Assembly (NCBI GenBank): GCA_030267565.1
Contig: BRXU01000040.1
Location: forward strand, 558,001-622,000
Direction: 5' to 3'
DNA length: 64,000 bases
From: Pleodorina starrii
Taxonomy: Eukaryota > Chlorophyta > Chlorophyceae > Chlamydomonadales > Volvocaceae
In this document: positions 36,386 to 48,479 of the stretch, piece after piece
How the letters are laid out: the number at the start of each line of letters is the position of its first letter
Numbering within the stretch: position 1 is the stretch's first letter
Position numbers and translations under genes: made by a program
Notes under the pieces: generated by a model
The model's database searches: none
What the model was told of the DNA's origin: nothing
The model's input: only the letters and a program-made list of their open reading frames with translations

Positions 36386-36405
36386 GGGGCTGGGTTAGCA
36401 GCCCC
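36386..36405 (+). promoter_or_regulatory. 3' terminal hairpin of the LINE (putative RT recognition site)
   Basis: GGGGCTG and CAGCCCC form a 7-bp stem around loop GGTTAG, 36 bp before the (AC)n. The SINE has the same loop on a different, still paired stem (28511-28526). This is the pattern expected of an RNA structure read by the reverse transcriptase. A second small GGCC/GGCC pairing follows in both elements. Confidence 0.7.
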
Positions 36406-36439
36406 TGGCCAGCGTCAGGGCCCGGTCAGATACTGTAAC

Positions 36440-36530
<91 letters not shown>

Positions 36531-36531
<1 letters not shown>

Positions 36532-37120
36532 GGTGTTAGTAACCGGCGGGTCTGGAGTTCGATCCCCAGAGTCGGCACTAACTTAACCGGAAGACGTGGG
36601 ATCGTACCCCACCGCTGGTCCCCCGGGTGAAAGAGATCGGGGTGTCGAAGGCTGGAGACAATGGTGTCCTCTGGTGCGCGGGGCGGCTGGAGTGGGATGC
36701 CACCAAGAAGACTACAACGCTGCCGCAGAGCAGTGGTGGAGGAATGAGTCTGCATAGGGCCTGGACCAGACTGCATAGCAGGTGGTGGTTGGATAACTAA
36801 GATCGGGCGGCGGCAGGCTTCCGAAGGATATAGGAGGTGGCAATGGCACCGGTGTGAGTGCCCTGGTAGATTACGCAGCTGTAGAGCATGCGTTCGGTGG
36901 ACCGAGGACAGTAGGCGCCTGGGGCTAGCTTAGCTGGCACATGGACAATCAGGTGGACGCTGTCCTGTGACGATTACGGCGCAGCGGTTAGCACTTCCCG
37001 GTGCAGTGTGCAGACAAGGTGGTACGCCCCTCCTCAACAGAGGAGTGCTTCGGCGGTCTCCCGTATGTGGGCGGGTTAGCGCCCCCGGCCAGTGTCGGCC
37101 CGGCAGATATGTAACAGTTA
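36531..37120 (+). mobile_element. SINE copy (5'-truncated)
   Basis: Starts at CGGTGTTAGTAACCGG within the tRNA-like head, after the (AC)n tail of the full LINE. The A-box is lost and the rest is complete. Confidence 0.85.
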
Positions 37121-37138
37121 CACACACACACACACACA

Positions 37139-37751
37139 CCGGCGTAGCTCAAGTTGGTAGAGCACCGGGTTAGTAACCGGCGGGTCTGGAGTTCGATCCC
37201 CATAGTCGGCACTAACTTAACCGGAAGACGTGGGATCGTACCCCACCGCTGGTCCCCCGGGTGAAAGAGATCGGGGTGTCGAAGGCTGGAGACAATGGTG
37301 TCCTCTGGTGCGCGGGGCGGCTGGAGTGGGATGCCTTCAAGAAGACTACAACGCTGCCGCAGAGCAGTGGTGGAGGAATGAGTCTGCATAGGGCCTGGAC
37401 CAGACTGCATAGCAGGTGGTGGTTGGATAACTAAGATCGGGCGGCGGCAGGCTTCCGAAGGATATAGGAGGTGGTAATGGCACCGGTGTGAGTGCCCTGG
37501 TTGATTACGCAGCTGTAGAGCATGCGTTCGGTGGACTGAGGACAGTAGGCGCCTGGGGCTAGCTTAGCTGGCACATGGACAATCAGGTGGACGCTGTCCT
37601 GTGACGATTACGGCGCAGCGGTTAGCACTTCCCGGTGCAGTGTGCGGACAAGGTGGTACGCCCCTCCTCAACAGAGGAGTGCTTCGGCGGTCTCCCGTAT
37701 GTGGGCGGGTTAGCGCCCCCGGCCAGTGTCGGCCCGGCAGATATGTAACAG

Positions 37752-37754
<3 letters not shown>
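37139..37754 (+). mobile_element. SINE copy, subtype A
   Basis: Complete copy marked by CCCCATAGTCGG in the head and GATGCCTTCAAG in the body. Near-identical to the copy at 38461. Confidence 0.88.
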
Positions 37755-37823
<69 letters not shown>

Positions 37824-37826
37824 ACA

Positions 37827-38442
37827 CCGGCGTAGCTCAAGTTGGTAGAGCACCGGGTTAATAACCGGCGGGTCTGGAGTTCGATCCCCAGAGTCGGCAC
37901 TAACTTAACCGGAAGACGTGGGATCGTACCCCACCGCTGGTCCCCCGGGTGAAAGAGATCGGGGTGTCGAAGGCTGGAGACAATGGTGTCCTCTGGTGCG
38001 CGGGGCGGCTGGAGTGGGATGCCACCAAGAAGACTACAACGCTGCCGCAGAGCAGTGGTGGAGGAATGAGTCTGCATAGGGCCTGGACCAGACTGCATAG
38101 CAGGTGGTGGTTGGATAACTAAGATCGGGCGGCGGCAGGCTTCCGAAGGATATAGGAGGTGGCAATGGCACCGGTGTGAGTGCCCTGGTAGATTACGCAG
38201 CTGTAGAGCATGCGTTCGGTGGACCGAGGACAGTAGGCGCCTGGGGCTAGCTTAGCTGGCACATGGACAATCAGGTGGACGCTGTCCTGTGACGATTACG
38301 GCGCAGCGGTTAGCACTTCCCGGTGCAGTGTGCAGACAAGGTGGTACGCCCCTCCTCAACAGAGGAGTGCTTCGGCGGTCTCCCGTATGTGGGCGGGTTA
38401 GCGCCCCCGGCCAGTGTCGGCCCGGCAGATATGTAACAGTTA
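37827..38442 (+). mobile_element. SINE copy, subtype B
   Basis: Complete copy with GGGTTAATAACC in the head. Near-identical to the copy at 39145. Confidence 0.88.
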
Positions 38443-38460
38443 CACACACACACACACACA

Positions 38461-39073
38461 CCGGCGTAGCTCAAGTTGGTAGAGCACCGGGTTAGTAACC
38501 GGCGGGTCTGGAGTTCGATCCCCATAGTCGGCACTAACTTAACCGGAAGACGTGGGATCGTACCCCACCGCTGGTCCCCCGGGTGAAAGAGATCGGGGTG
38601 TCGAAGGCTGGAGACAATGGTGTCCTCTGGTGCGCGGGGCGGCTGGAGTGGGATGCCTTCAAGAAGACTACAACGCTGCCGCAGAGCAGTGGTGGAGGAA
38701 TGAGTCTGCATAGGGCCTGGACCAGACTGCATAGCAGGTGGTGGTTGGATAACTAAGATCGGGCGGCGGCAGGCTTCCGAAGGATATAGGAGGTGGTAAT
38801 GGCACCGGTGTGAGTGCCCTGGTTGATTACGCAGCTGTAGAGCATGCGTTCGGTGGACTGAGGACAGTAGGCGCCTGGGGCTAGCTTAGCTGGCACATGG
38901 ACAATCAGGTGGACGCTGTCCTGTGACGATTACGGCGCAGCGGTTAGCACTTCCCGGTGCAGTGTGCGGACAAGGTGGTACGCCCCTCCTCAACAGAGGA
39001 GTGCTTCGGCGGTCTCCCGTATGTGGGCGGGTTAGCGCCCCCGGCCAGTGTCGGCCCGGCAGATATGTAACAG

Positions 39074-39076
<3 letters not shown>
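38461..39076 (+). mobile_element. SINE copy, subtype A (second)
   Basis: Shares the CCCCATAGTCGG and GATGCCTTCAAG variants with 37139-37754, implying a ~1.32-kb tandem duplication of an A+B pair. Confidence 0.88.
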
Positions 39077-39141
<65 letters not shown>

Positions 39142-39144
39142 ACA

Positions 39145-39757
39145 CCGGCGTAGCTCAAGTTGGTAGAGCACCGGGTTAATAACCGGCGGGTCTGGAGTTC
39201 GATCCCCAGAGTCGGCACTAACTTAACCGGAAGACGTGGGATCGTACCCCACCGCTGGTCCCCCGGGTGAAAGAGATCGGGGTGTCGAAGGCTGGAGACA
39301 ATGGTGTCCTCTGGTGCGCGGGGCGGCTGGAGTGGGATGCCACCAAGAAGACTACAACGCTGCCGCAGAGCAGTGGTGGAGGAATGAGTCTGCATAGGGC
39401 CTGGACCAGACTGCATAGCAGGTGGTGGTTGGATAACTAAGATCGGGCGGCGGCAGGCTTCCGAAGGATATAGGAGGTGGCAATGGCACCGGTGTGAGTG
39501 CCCTGGTAGATTACGCAGCTGTAGAGCATGCGTTCGGTGGACCGAGGACAGTAGGCGCCTGGGGCTAGCTTAGCTGGCACATGGACAATCAGGTGGACGC
39601 TGTCCTGTGACGATTACGGCGCAGCGGTTAGCACTTCCCGGTGCAGTGTGCAGACAAGGTGGTACGCCCCTCCTCAACAGAGGAGTGCTTCGGCGGTCTC
39701 CCGTATGTGGGCGGGTTAGCGCCCCCGGCCAGTGTCGGCCCGGCAGATATGTAACAG

Positions 39758-39760
<3 letters not shown>
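39145..39760 (+). mobile_element. SINE copy, subtype B (second)
   Basis: Shares the GGGTTAATAACC variant with 37827-38442. Its (AC)n is followed by a 22-bp non-repeat linker at 39812-39833. Confidence 0.88.
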
Positions 39761-39813
<53 letters not shown>

Positions 39814-39833
39814 GCAGTTCGCACCAGAAAAAA

Positions 39834-40450
39834 CCGGCGTAGCTCAAGTTGGTAGAGCACCGGGTTAGTAACCGGCGGGTCTGGAGTTCGATCCCCAGAG
39901 TCGGCACTAACTTAACCGGAAGACGTGGGATCGTACCCCACCGCTGGTCCCCCGGGTGAAAGAGATCGGGGTGTCGAAGGCTGGAGACAATGGTGTCCTC
40001 TGGTGCGCGGGGCGGCTGGAGTGGGATGCCACCAAGAAGACTACAACGCTGCCGCAGAGCAGTGGTGGAGGAATGAGTCTGCATAGGGCCTGGACCAGAC
40101 TGCATAGCAGGTGGTGGTTGGATAACTAAGATCGGGCGGCGGCAGGCTTCCGAAGGATATAGGAGGTGGTAATGGCACCGGTGTGAGTGCCCTTGTAGAT
40201 TACGCAGCTGTAGAGCATGCGTTCGGTGGACTGAGGACAGTAGGCGCCTGGGGCTAGCTTAGCTGGCACATGGACAATCAGGTGGACGCTGTCCTGTGAC
40301 GATTACGGCGCAGCGGTTAGCACTTCCCGGTGCAGTGTGCGGACAAGGTGGTACGCCCCTCCTCAACCGAGGAGTGCTTCGGCGGTCTCCCGTATGTGGG
40401 CGGGTTAGCGCCCCCGGCCAGTGTCGGCCCGGCAGATATGTAACAGTTAC
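39834..40450 (+). mobile_element. SINE copy
   Basis: Complete. Its tail goes after ACACA directly into GTAGGAGTAGG with no AC tract, where the next truncated LINE begins. Confidence 0.87.
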
Positions 40451-40456
40451 ACACAG

Positions 40457-40966
40457 TAGGAGTAGGAGTAGGAGTAGGAGTAGGAGTAGTAGTAGGAGTA
40501 GGAGTAGTAGCAGGGGTAGGGCGCGCGCTGTCTTGGGTTCTCCTTTGGTGCTGACCGCCCACGAGCCGGACCAAGCTCGGGGCAGGTTCTCAGCGCTTTG
40601 TTTTCGCGCCTAGAGGAGCATCGCCAGCCGGTAGCAGGCCGGCCGGGCGCCCCGGCGCTGCAAGGACTTCAGGGCGGGCAGGACAGCGCGGGCGCCGCGT
40701 AGTGCGCCGGCGCGACTGCTGTTTGTGCGGACGAAGGGCCCAGCTGCCGTATAAGGCAGGCTGTGAGCTCAAGCTTTTGGGGAGCCGCTGCGCCGTACAC
40801 CCGTATATGGGGTATACGACGCAGCCAGCTCTGCGTCGAGCAGGAGGGGGTAGCGGCCCCTCACGCCCTTCTCCCACCGCAAGGGGGAGAGTGCTTAGGC
40901 GGTCTTTCCGTCGGGGCTGGGTTAGCAGCCCCTGGCCAGCGTCAGGGCCCGGTCAGATACTGTAAC

Positions 40967-40968
<2 letters not shown>
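40457..40968 (+). mobile_element. 5'-truncated LINE 3' UTR copy
   Basis: Begins in an expanded GTAGGA run corresponding to the GTAGTAGGAGTAG of the intact LINE near 35968. It continues to the LINE 3' hairpin and (AC)n. Confidence 0.88.
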
Positions 40969-41057
<89 letters not shown>

Positions 41058-41059
<2 letters not shown>

Positions 41060-41214
41060 GTGACGATTACGGCGCAGCGGTTAGCACTTCCCGGTGCAGT
41101 GTGCGGACAAGGTGGTACGCCCCTCCTCAACAAAGGAGTGCTTCGGCGGTCTCCCGTATGTGGGCGGGTTAGCGCCCCCGGCCAGTGTCGGCCCGGCAGA
41201 TATGTAACAGTTAC
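41058..41214 (+). mobile_element. SINE 3' fragment
   Basis: Starts at CTGTGACGATTACGG and holds only the last ~155 bp of the SINE, including the hairpin tail. Confidence 0.85.
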
Positions 41215-41232
41215 ACACACACACACACACAC

Positions 41233-42571
41233 GGCGTGCCGCTTCCCGGCAACAGCCACATCAGGGGAGCAGCACCAGAACAATGCAAGTGCGGCGCGTA
41301 CGGGGGAGCCGGCCCACACGCATGCTCGCCGCGTGCACACCACTTCTGGGAGTGCCCGGTGGCGCAAGCGGTGGTGCAGCAGATCGCCGCCCACGTGCCC
41401 GGGCCCATCACCCGGGCAAACGTGTGGCTGGCGGAGCCACCGCCAGGCGTGCAGCAGTGCGTGTGGGACGTGATCTGCCTGGCGGCACTCACGGCCATGG
41501 AACGGGCGCGCGTGGGGCTGTGGGCAGTCAGGAACTCACCCACCGCCCCGGACGCCCCAGACCCAGTCGAGGTGGCCAAGGCGCGCGCAGCACTAGATTT
41601 TTGGCAGCGTGTGCGGGGGTTTGCGGAGCTAGACGTGCCAAGGCGGGGATGGGAGGGGGTAGGGCCTGACCACCCCATCCTGGCGGTGGTCAACGGCCAC
41701 TTTCAGTGTGTGCAGCACGCAGGGATGGGTATGGAGGGAGGGGGAGGGGAAGTGGAGTGAGGGGATGAAGGGGCTTTAGGGGTGAGGGAGGGAACTTAGG
41801 GCGTCGAGGCAGGGAGGCGTGAGAGGAGGGGAGGAGGAGGGGGGGGGGTCCTTCGGGTCCGAGAGGACTTAGGGTGCAGAGACCGCCGCAGGCTGCCTTT
41901 TGTAGGCAAGGGAGGCTTTAGGGAGCGGGTTTAGCGAGAGTGAGGAGAGTTGGCGAGGTGCCGCCTAGTGCGAACTATAGCTCCGTCACCTAGCCCGCTG
42001 CCGCAAGGCCCGCTCCCGACCTCCTGCCGCGTCGAGGCCAAGCGGCGCTCTGGAGCTCGGCCTCTAGGGGCCACCCCCCGGCCTCTCCGGGGCCGTCGTA
42101 GTAGGAGTAGTAGCAGGGGTAGGGCGCGCGCTGTCTTGGGTTCTCCTTTGGTGCTGACCGCCCACGAGCCGGACCAAGCTCGGGGCAGGTTCTCAGCGCT
42201 TTGTTTTCGCGCCTAGAGGAGCACCGCCAGCCGGTAGCAGGCCGGCCGGGCGCTCCGGCGCTGCAAGGACTTCAGGGCGGGCAGGACAGCGCGGGCGCCG
42301 CGTAGTGCGCCGGCGCGACTGCTGTTTGTGCGGACGAAGGGCCCAGCTGCCGTATAAGGCAGGCTGTGAGCTCAAGCCTTTGGGGAGCCGCTGCGCCGTA
42401 CACTCGTATATGGGGTGTATGACGCAGCCAGCTCTGCGTCGAGCAGGAGGGGGTAGCGGCCCCTCACGCCCTTCTCCCACCGCAAGGGGGAGAGTGCTTA
42501 GGCGGTCTTTCCGTCGGGGCTGGGTTAGCAGCCCCTGGCCAGCGTCAGGGCCCGGTCAGATACTGTAACGA
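41233..42571 (+). mobile_element. 5'-truncated LINE copy
   Basis: Begins at GGCGTGCCGCTTCCCGG (intact LINE 35105) and runs to the 3' end. The residual ORF2 frame ends at 41760. A few substitutions relative to the intact element make it somewhat older than the copy at 26013. Confidence 0.9.
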
Positions 42572-42579
42572 CACACAAC

Positions 42580-42649
<70 letters not shown>

Positions 42650-42651
<2 letters not shown>

Positions 42652-43262
42652 GGCGTAGCTCAAGTTGGTAGAGCACCGGGTTAGTAACCGGCGGGTCTGG
42701 AGTTCGATCCCCAGAGTCGGCACTAACTTAACCGGAAGACGTGGGATCGTACCCCACCGCTGGTCCCCCGGGTGAAAGAGATCGGGGTGTCGAAGGCTGG
42801 AGACAATGGTGTCCTCTGGTGCGCGGGGCGGCTGGAGTGGAATGCCACCAAGAAGACTACAACGCTGCCGCAGAGCAGTGGTGGAGGAATGAGTCTGCAT
42901 AGGGCCTGGACCAGACTGCATAGCAGGTGGTGGTTGGATAACTAAGATCGGGCGGCGGCAGGCTTCCGAAGGATATAGGAGGTGGCAATGGCACCGGTGT
43001 GAGTGCCCTGGTTGATTACGCAGCTGTAGAGCATGCGTTCGGTGGACTGAGGACAGTAGGCGCCTGGGGCTAGCTTAGCTGGCACATGGACAATCAGGTG
43101 GACGCTGTCCTGTGACGATTACGGCGCAGCGGTTAGCACTTCCCGGTGCAGTGTGCAGACAAGGTGGTACGCCCCTCCTCAACAGAGGAGTGCTTCGGCG
43201 GTCTCCCGTATGTGGGCGGGTTAGCGCCCCCGGCCAGTGTCGGCCCGGCAGATATGTAACAG

Positions 43263-43265
<3 letters not shown>
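42650..43265 (+). mobile_element. SINE copy
   Basis: Complete, with head, body, hairpin tail and (AC)n. A 25-bp linker ending in an A-run (43303-43327) separates it from the next copy. Confidence 0.88.
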
Positions 43266-43304
<39 letters not shown>

Positions 43305-43327
43305 CCGGAGGGGCCCTCCAAAAAAAA

Positions 43328-43940
43328 CCGGCGTAGCTCAAGTTGGTAGAGCACCGGGTTAGTAACCGGCGGGTCTGGAGTTCGATCCCCAGAGTCGGCA
43401 CTAACTTAACCGGAAGACGTGGGATCGTACCCCACCGCTGGTCCCCCGGGTGAAAGAGATCGGGGTGTCGAAGGCTGGAGACAATGGTGTCCTCTGGTGC
43501 GCGGGGCGGTTGGAGTGGGATGCCACCAAGAAGACTACAACGCTGCCGCAGAGCAGTGGTGGAGGAATGAGTCTGCATAGGGCCTGGACCAGACTGCATA
43601 GCAGGTGGTGGTTGGATAACTAAGATCGGGCGGCGGCAGGCTTCCGAAGGATATAGGAGGTGGTAATGGCACCGGTGTGAGTGCCCTTGTAGATTACGCA
43701 GCTGTAGAGCATGCGTTCGGTGGACTGAGGACAGTAGGCGCCTGGGGCTAGCTTAGCTGGCACATGGACAATCAGGTGGACGCTGTCCTGTGACGATTAC
43801 GGCGCAGCGGTTAGCACTTCCCGGTGCAGTGTGCGGACAAGGTGGTACGCCCCTCCTCAACAGAGGAGTGCTTCGGCGGTCTCCCGTATGTGGGCGGGTT
43901 AGCGCCCCCGGCCAGTGTCGGCCCGGCAGATATGTAACAG

Positions 43941-43944
<4 letters not shown>
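43328..43944 (+). mobile_element. SINE copy
   Basis: Complete. Its head directly follows an A-run linker instead of (AC)n. Confidence 0.88.
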
Positions 43945-44006
<62 letters not shown>

Positions 44007-44009
44007 ACA

Positions 44010-44622
44010 CCGGCGTAGCTCAAGTTGGTAGAGCACCGGGTTAATAACCGGCGGGTCTGGAGTTCGATCCCCAGAGTCGGCACTAACTTAACCGGAAGAC
44101 GTGGGATCGTACCCCACCGCTGGTCCCCCGGGTGAAAGAGATCGGGGTGTCGAAGGCTGGAGACAATGGTGACCTCTGGTGCGCGGGGCGGCTGGAGTGG
44201 GATGCCACTAAGAAGACTACAACGCTGCCGCAGAGCAGTGGTGGAGGAATGAGTCTGCATAGGGCCTGGACCAGACTGCATAGCAGGTGGTGGTTGGATA
44301 ACTAAGATCGGGCGGCGGCAGGCTTCCGAAGGATATAGGAGGTGGCAATGGCACCGGTGTGAGTGCCCTGGTTGATTACGCAGCTGTAGAGCATGCGTTC
44401 GGTGGACTGAGGACAGTAGGCGCCTGGGGCTAGCTTAGCTGGCACATGGACAATCAGGTGGACGCTGTCCTGTGACGATTACGGCGCAGCGGTTAGCACT
44501 TCCCGGTGCAGTGTGCAGACAAGGTGGTACGCCCCTCCTCAACAGAGGAGTGCTTCGGCGGTCTCCCGTATGTGGGCGGGTTAGCGCCCCCGGCCAGTGT
44601 CGGCCCGGCAGATATGTAACAG

Positions 44623-44625
<3 letters not shown>
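44010..44625 (+). mobile_element. SINE copy
   Basis: Complete. GGTGACCTCTGG and GCCACTAAGAAG variants are shared with the next copy. Confidence 0.88.
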
Positions 44626-46377
<1,752 letters not shown>

Positions 46378-46394
46378 CACACACACACACACAC

Positions 46395-47777
46395 ATGGGA
46401 GCGCGAACACTTTGAGACGCTCTGGCGGTTGGCACAGGACGGCGTGCCGCTTCCCGGCAACAGCCACATAAGGGGAGCGGCACCAGAACAATGCAAGTGC
46501 GGCGCGTACGGGGGAGCCGGCCCACACGCATGCTCGCCGCGCGCACACCACTTCTGGGAGTGCCCGGTGGCGCAAACGGTGGTGCAGCAGATCGCCGCCC
46601 ACGTGCCCGGGCCCATCACCCGGGCGAACGTGTGGCTGGCGGAGCCACCGCCAGGCGTGCAGCAGTGCGTGTGGGACGTGATCTGCCTGGCGGCGCTCAC
46701 GGCCATGGAACGGGCGCGCGTGGGGCTGTGGGCAGTCAGGAACTCGCCCACCGCCCCGGATGCCCCAGACCCAGTCGAGGTGGCCAAGGCGCGCGCAGCG
46801 CTAGAATTTTGGCAGCGTGTGCGAGGGTTTGCAAAGCTAGACGTGCCAAGGCGGGGATGGGAGGGGGTAGGGCCTGACCACCCCATCCTGGCGGTGGTCA
46901 ACGGCCACTTTCAGTGTGTGCAGCACGCAGGGATGGGTATGGAGGGAGGGGGAGGGGAAGTGGAGTGAGGGGATGAAGGGGCTTTATGGGTGAGGGAGGG
47001 AACTTAGGGCGTCGAGGCAGGGAGGCGTGAGAGGAGGGGAGGAGGAGGGGGGGGGGTCCTTCGGGTCCGAGAGGACTTAGGGTGCAGAGACCGCCGCAGG
47101 CTGCCTTTTGTAGGCAAGGGAGGCTTTAGGGAGCGGGTTTAGCGAGAGTGAGGAGAGTTGGCGAGGTGCCGCCTAGTGCGAACTATAGCTCCGTCACCTA
47201 GCCCGCTGCCGCAAGGCCCGCTCCCGACCTCCTGCCGCGTCGAGGCCAAGCGGCGCTCTGGAGCTCGGCCTCTAGGGGCCACCCCCCGGCCTCTCCGGGG
47301 CCGTCGTAGTAGGAGTAGTAGCAGGGGTAGGGCGCGCGCTGTCTTGGGTTCTCCTTTGGTGCTGACCGCCCACGAGCCGGACCAAGCTCGGGGCAGGTTC
47401 TCAGCGCTTTGTTTTCGCGCCTAGAGGAGCACCGCCAGCCGGTAGCAGGCCGGCCGGGCGCCCCGGCGCTGCAAGGACTTCAGGGCGGGCAGGACAGCGC
47501 GGGCGCCGCGTAGTGCGCCGGCGCGACTGCTGTTTGTGCGGACGAAGGGCCCAGCTGCCGTATAAGGCAGGCTGTGAGCTCAAGCTTTTGGGGAGCCGCT
47601 GCGCCGTACACCCGTATATGGGGTATACGACGCAGCCAGCTCTGCGTCGAGCAGGAGGGGGTAGCGGCCCCTCACGCCCTTCTCCCACCGCAAGGGGGAG
47701 AGTGCTTAGGCGGTCTTTCCGTCGGGGCTGGGTTAGCAGCCCCTGGCCAGCGTCAGGGCCCGGTCAGATACTGTAAC

Positions 47778-47779
<2 letters not shown>
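46395..47779 (+). mobile_element. 5'-truncated LINE copy, last in the array
   Basis: Begins at ATGGGAGCGCGAACAC (intact LINE near 35059). The residual ORF2 frame ends at 46968. The final (AC)n (47780-47826) meets unique DNA. Confidence 0.9.
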
Positions 47780-47826
<47 letters not shown>

Positions 47827-47828
<2 letters not shown>

Positions 47829-48479
47829 TGCGGCGGTGCTTTAGCAGCCGGCATGCAACACAACCGTTACCAGGACTAGGATCACTCCCCTTCCTTGCTG
47901 GCAAGCCTCATCCCAACTCTGCTAGCGCTTGTGCTATACCGTAGCTTTTAGGCCCAACCCAAACAACACACATACCGGCCAATCGCCTCCCGCGCCCCTC
48001 AGCCCAACGTGTGGGGGGGAGGGGGGTAAGGCTCCCTCGCCCCGCAATCCAGCCCAGCCCGGACCACGCGTCCACCACGCGGCAGATAGACATTCAGCTG
48101 TCCCCCGCAGCCTTCCATCCATCCATCCATCTCCCTCAAAACATTGGAAGGCAATGCAAGGGCAAGCTTTGGACGAGCATTGGACGAGACACACTCCGTC
48201 TGGACGAGCACCACCACATCTACCTTGACAACCCCCCCTCCTCCCCTGTTTTATTCCGCCGCATCGCCTCCCCTGCCTGCAACCCATCAGCTCATTTCAC
48301 AACAACACAAAACAACTTAACTCGGCCTCTTCATGCCGTACGATTCGTCCCAGTAGTACGAACCAGAGACAGAGAAACCCAGAATGAACGAGGTTTTTGT
48401 TCCCGGGGACGAGCAGTACGACGCGCAGCGTAATCCGACGACAGAACCGAATCCGCAGTCTCCAGCTCTCTAGATAGGC
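47827..48479 (-). other. 3' flank of the transaldolase-like gene
   Basis: Single-copy sequence between the array and the minus-strand stop at 48480, presumably including its 3' UTR. No TGTAA signal on the minus strand was found. A short (CCAT)n lies near 48116. Confidence 0.5.

Larger units (their letters stand above)
28638..36441 (+). mobile_element. Full-length two-ORF LINE
   Basis: A 7.8-kb non-LTR retrotransposon. The 5' end, directly after (AC)n, is (TTAC)5 followed by an AT-rich 150-bp 5' UTR. ORF1 (28788-31058) overlaps ORF2 (31055-35632) by four bases. A G-rich ~800-bp 3' UTR ends in a hairpin tail and (AC)n. Endonuclease and reverse transcriptase motifs are complete and both frames are open, so it may be active or recently active. 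The APE endonuclease, two ORFs and zf-RVT tail suggest an L1-like lineage, but the clade is not settled by inspection. Confidence 0.92.
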
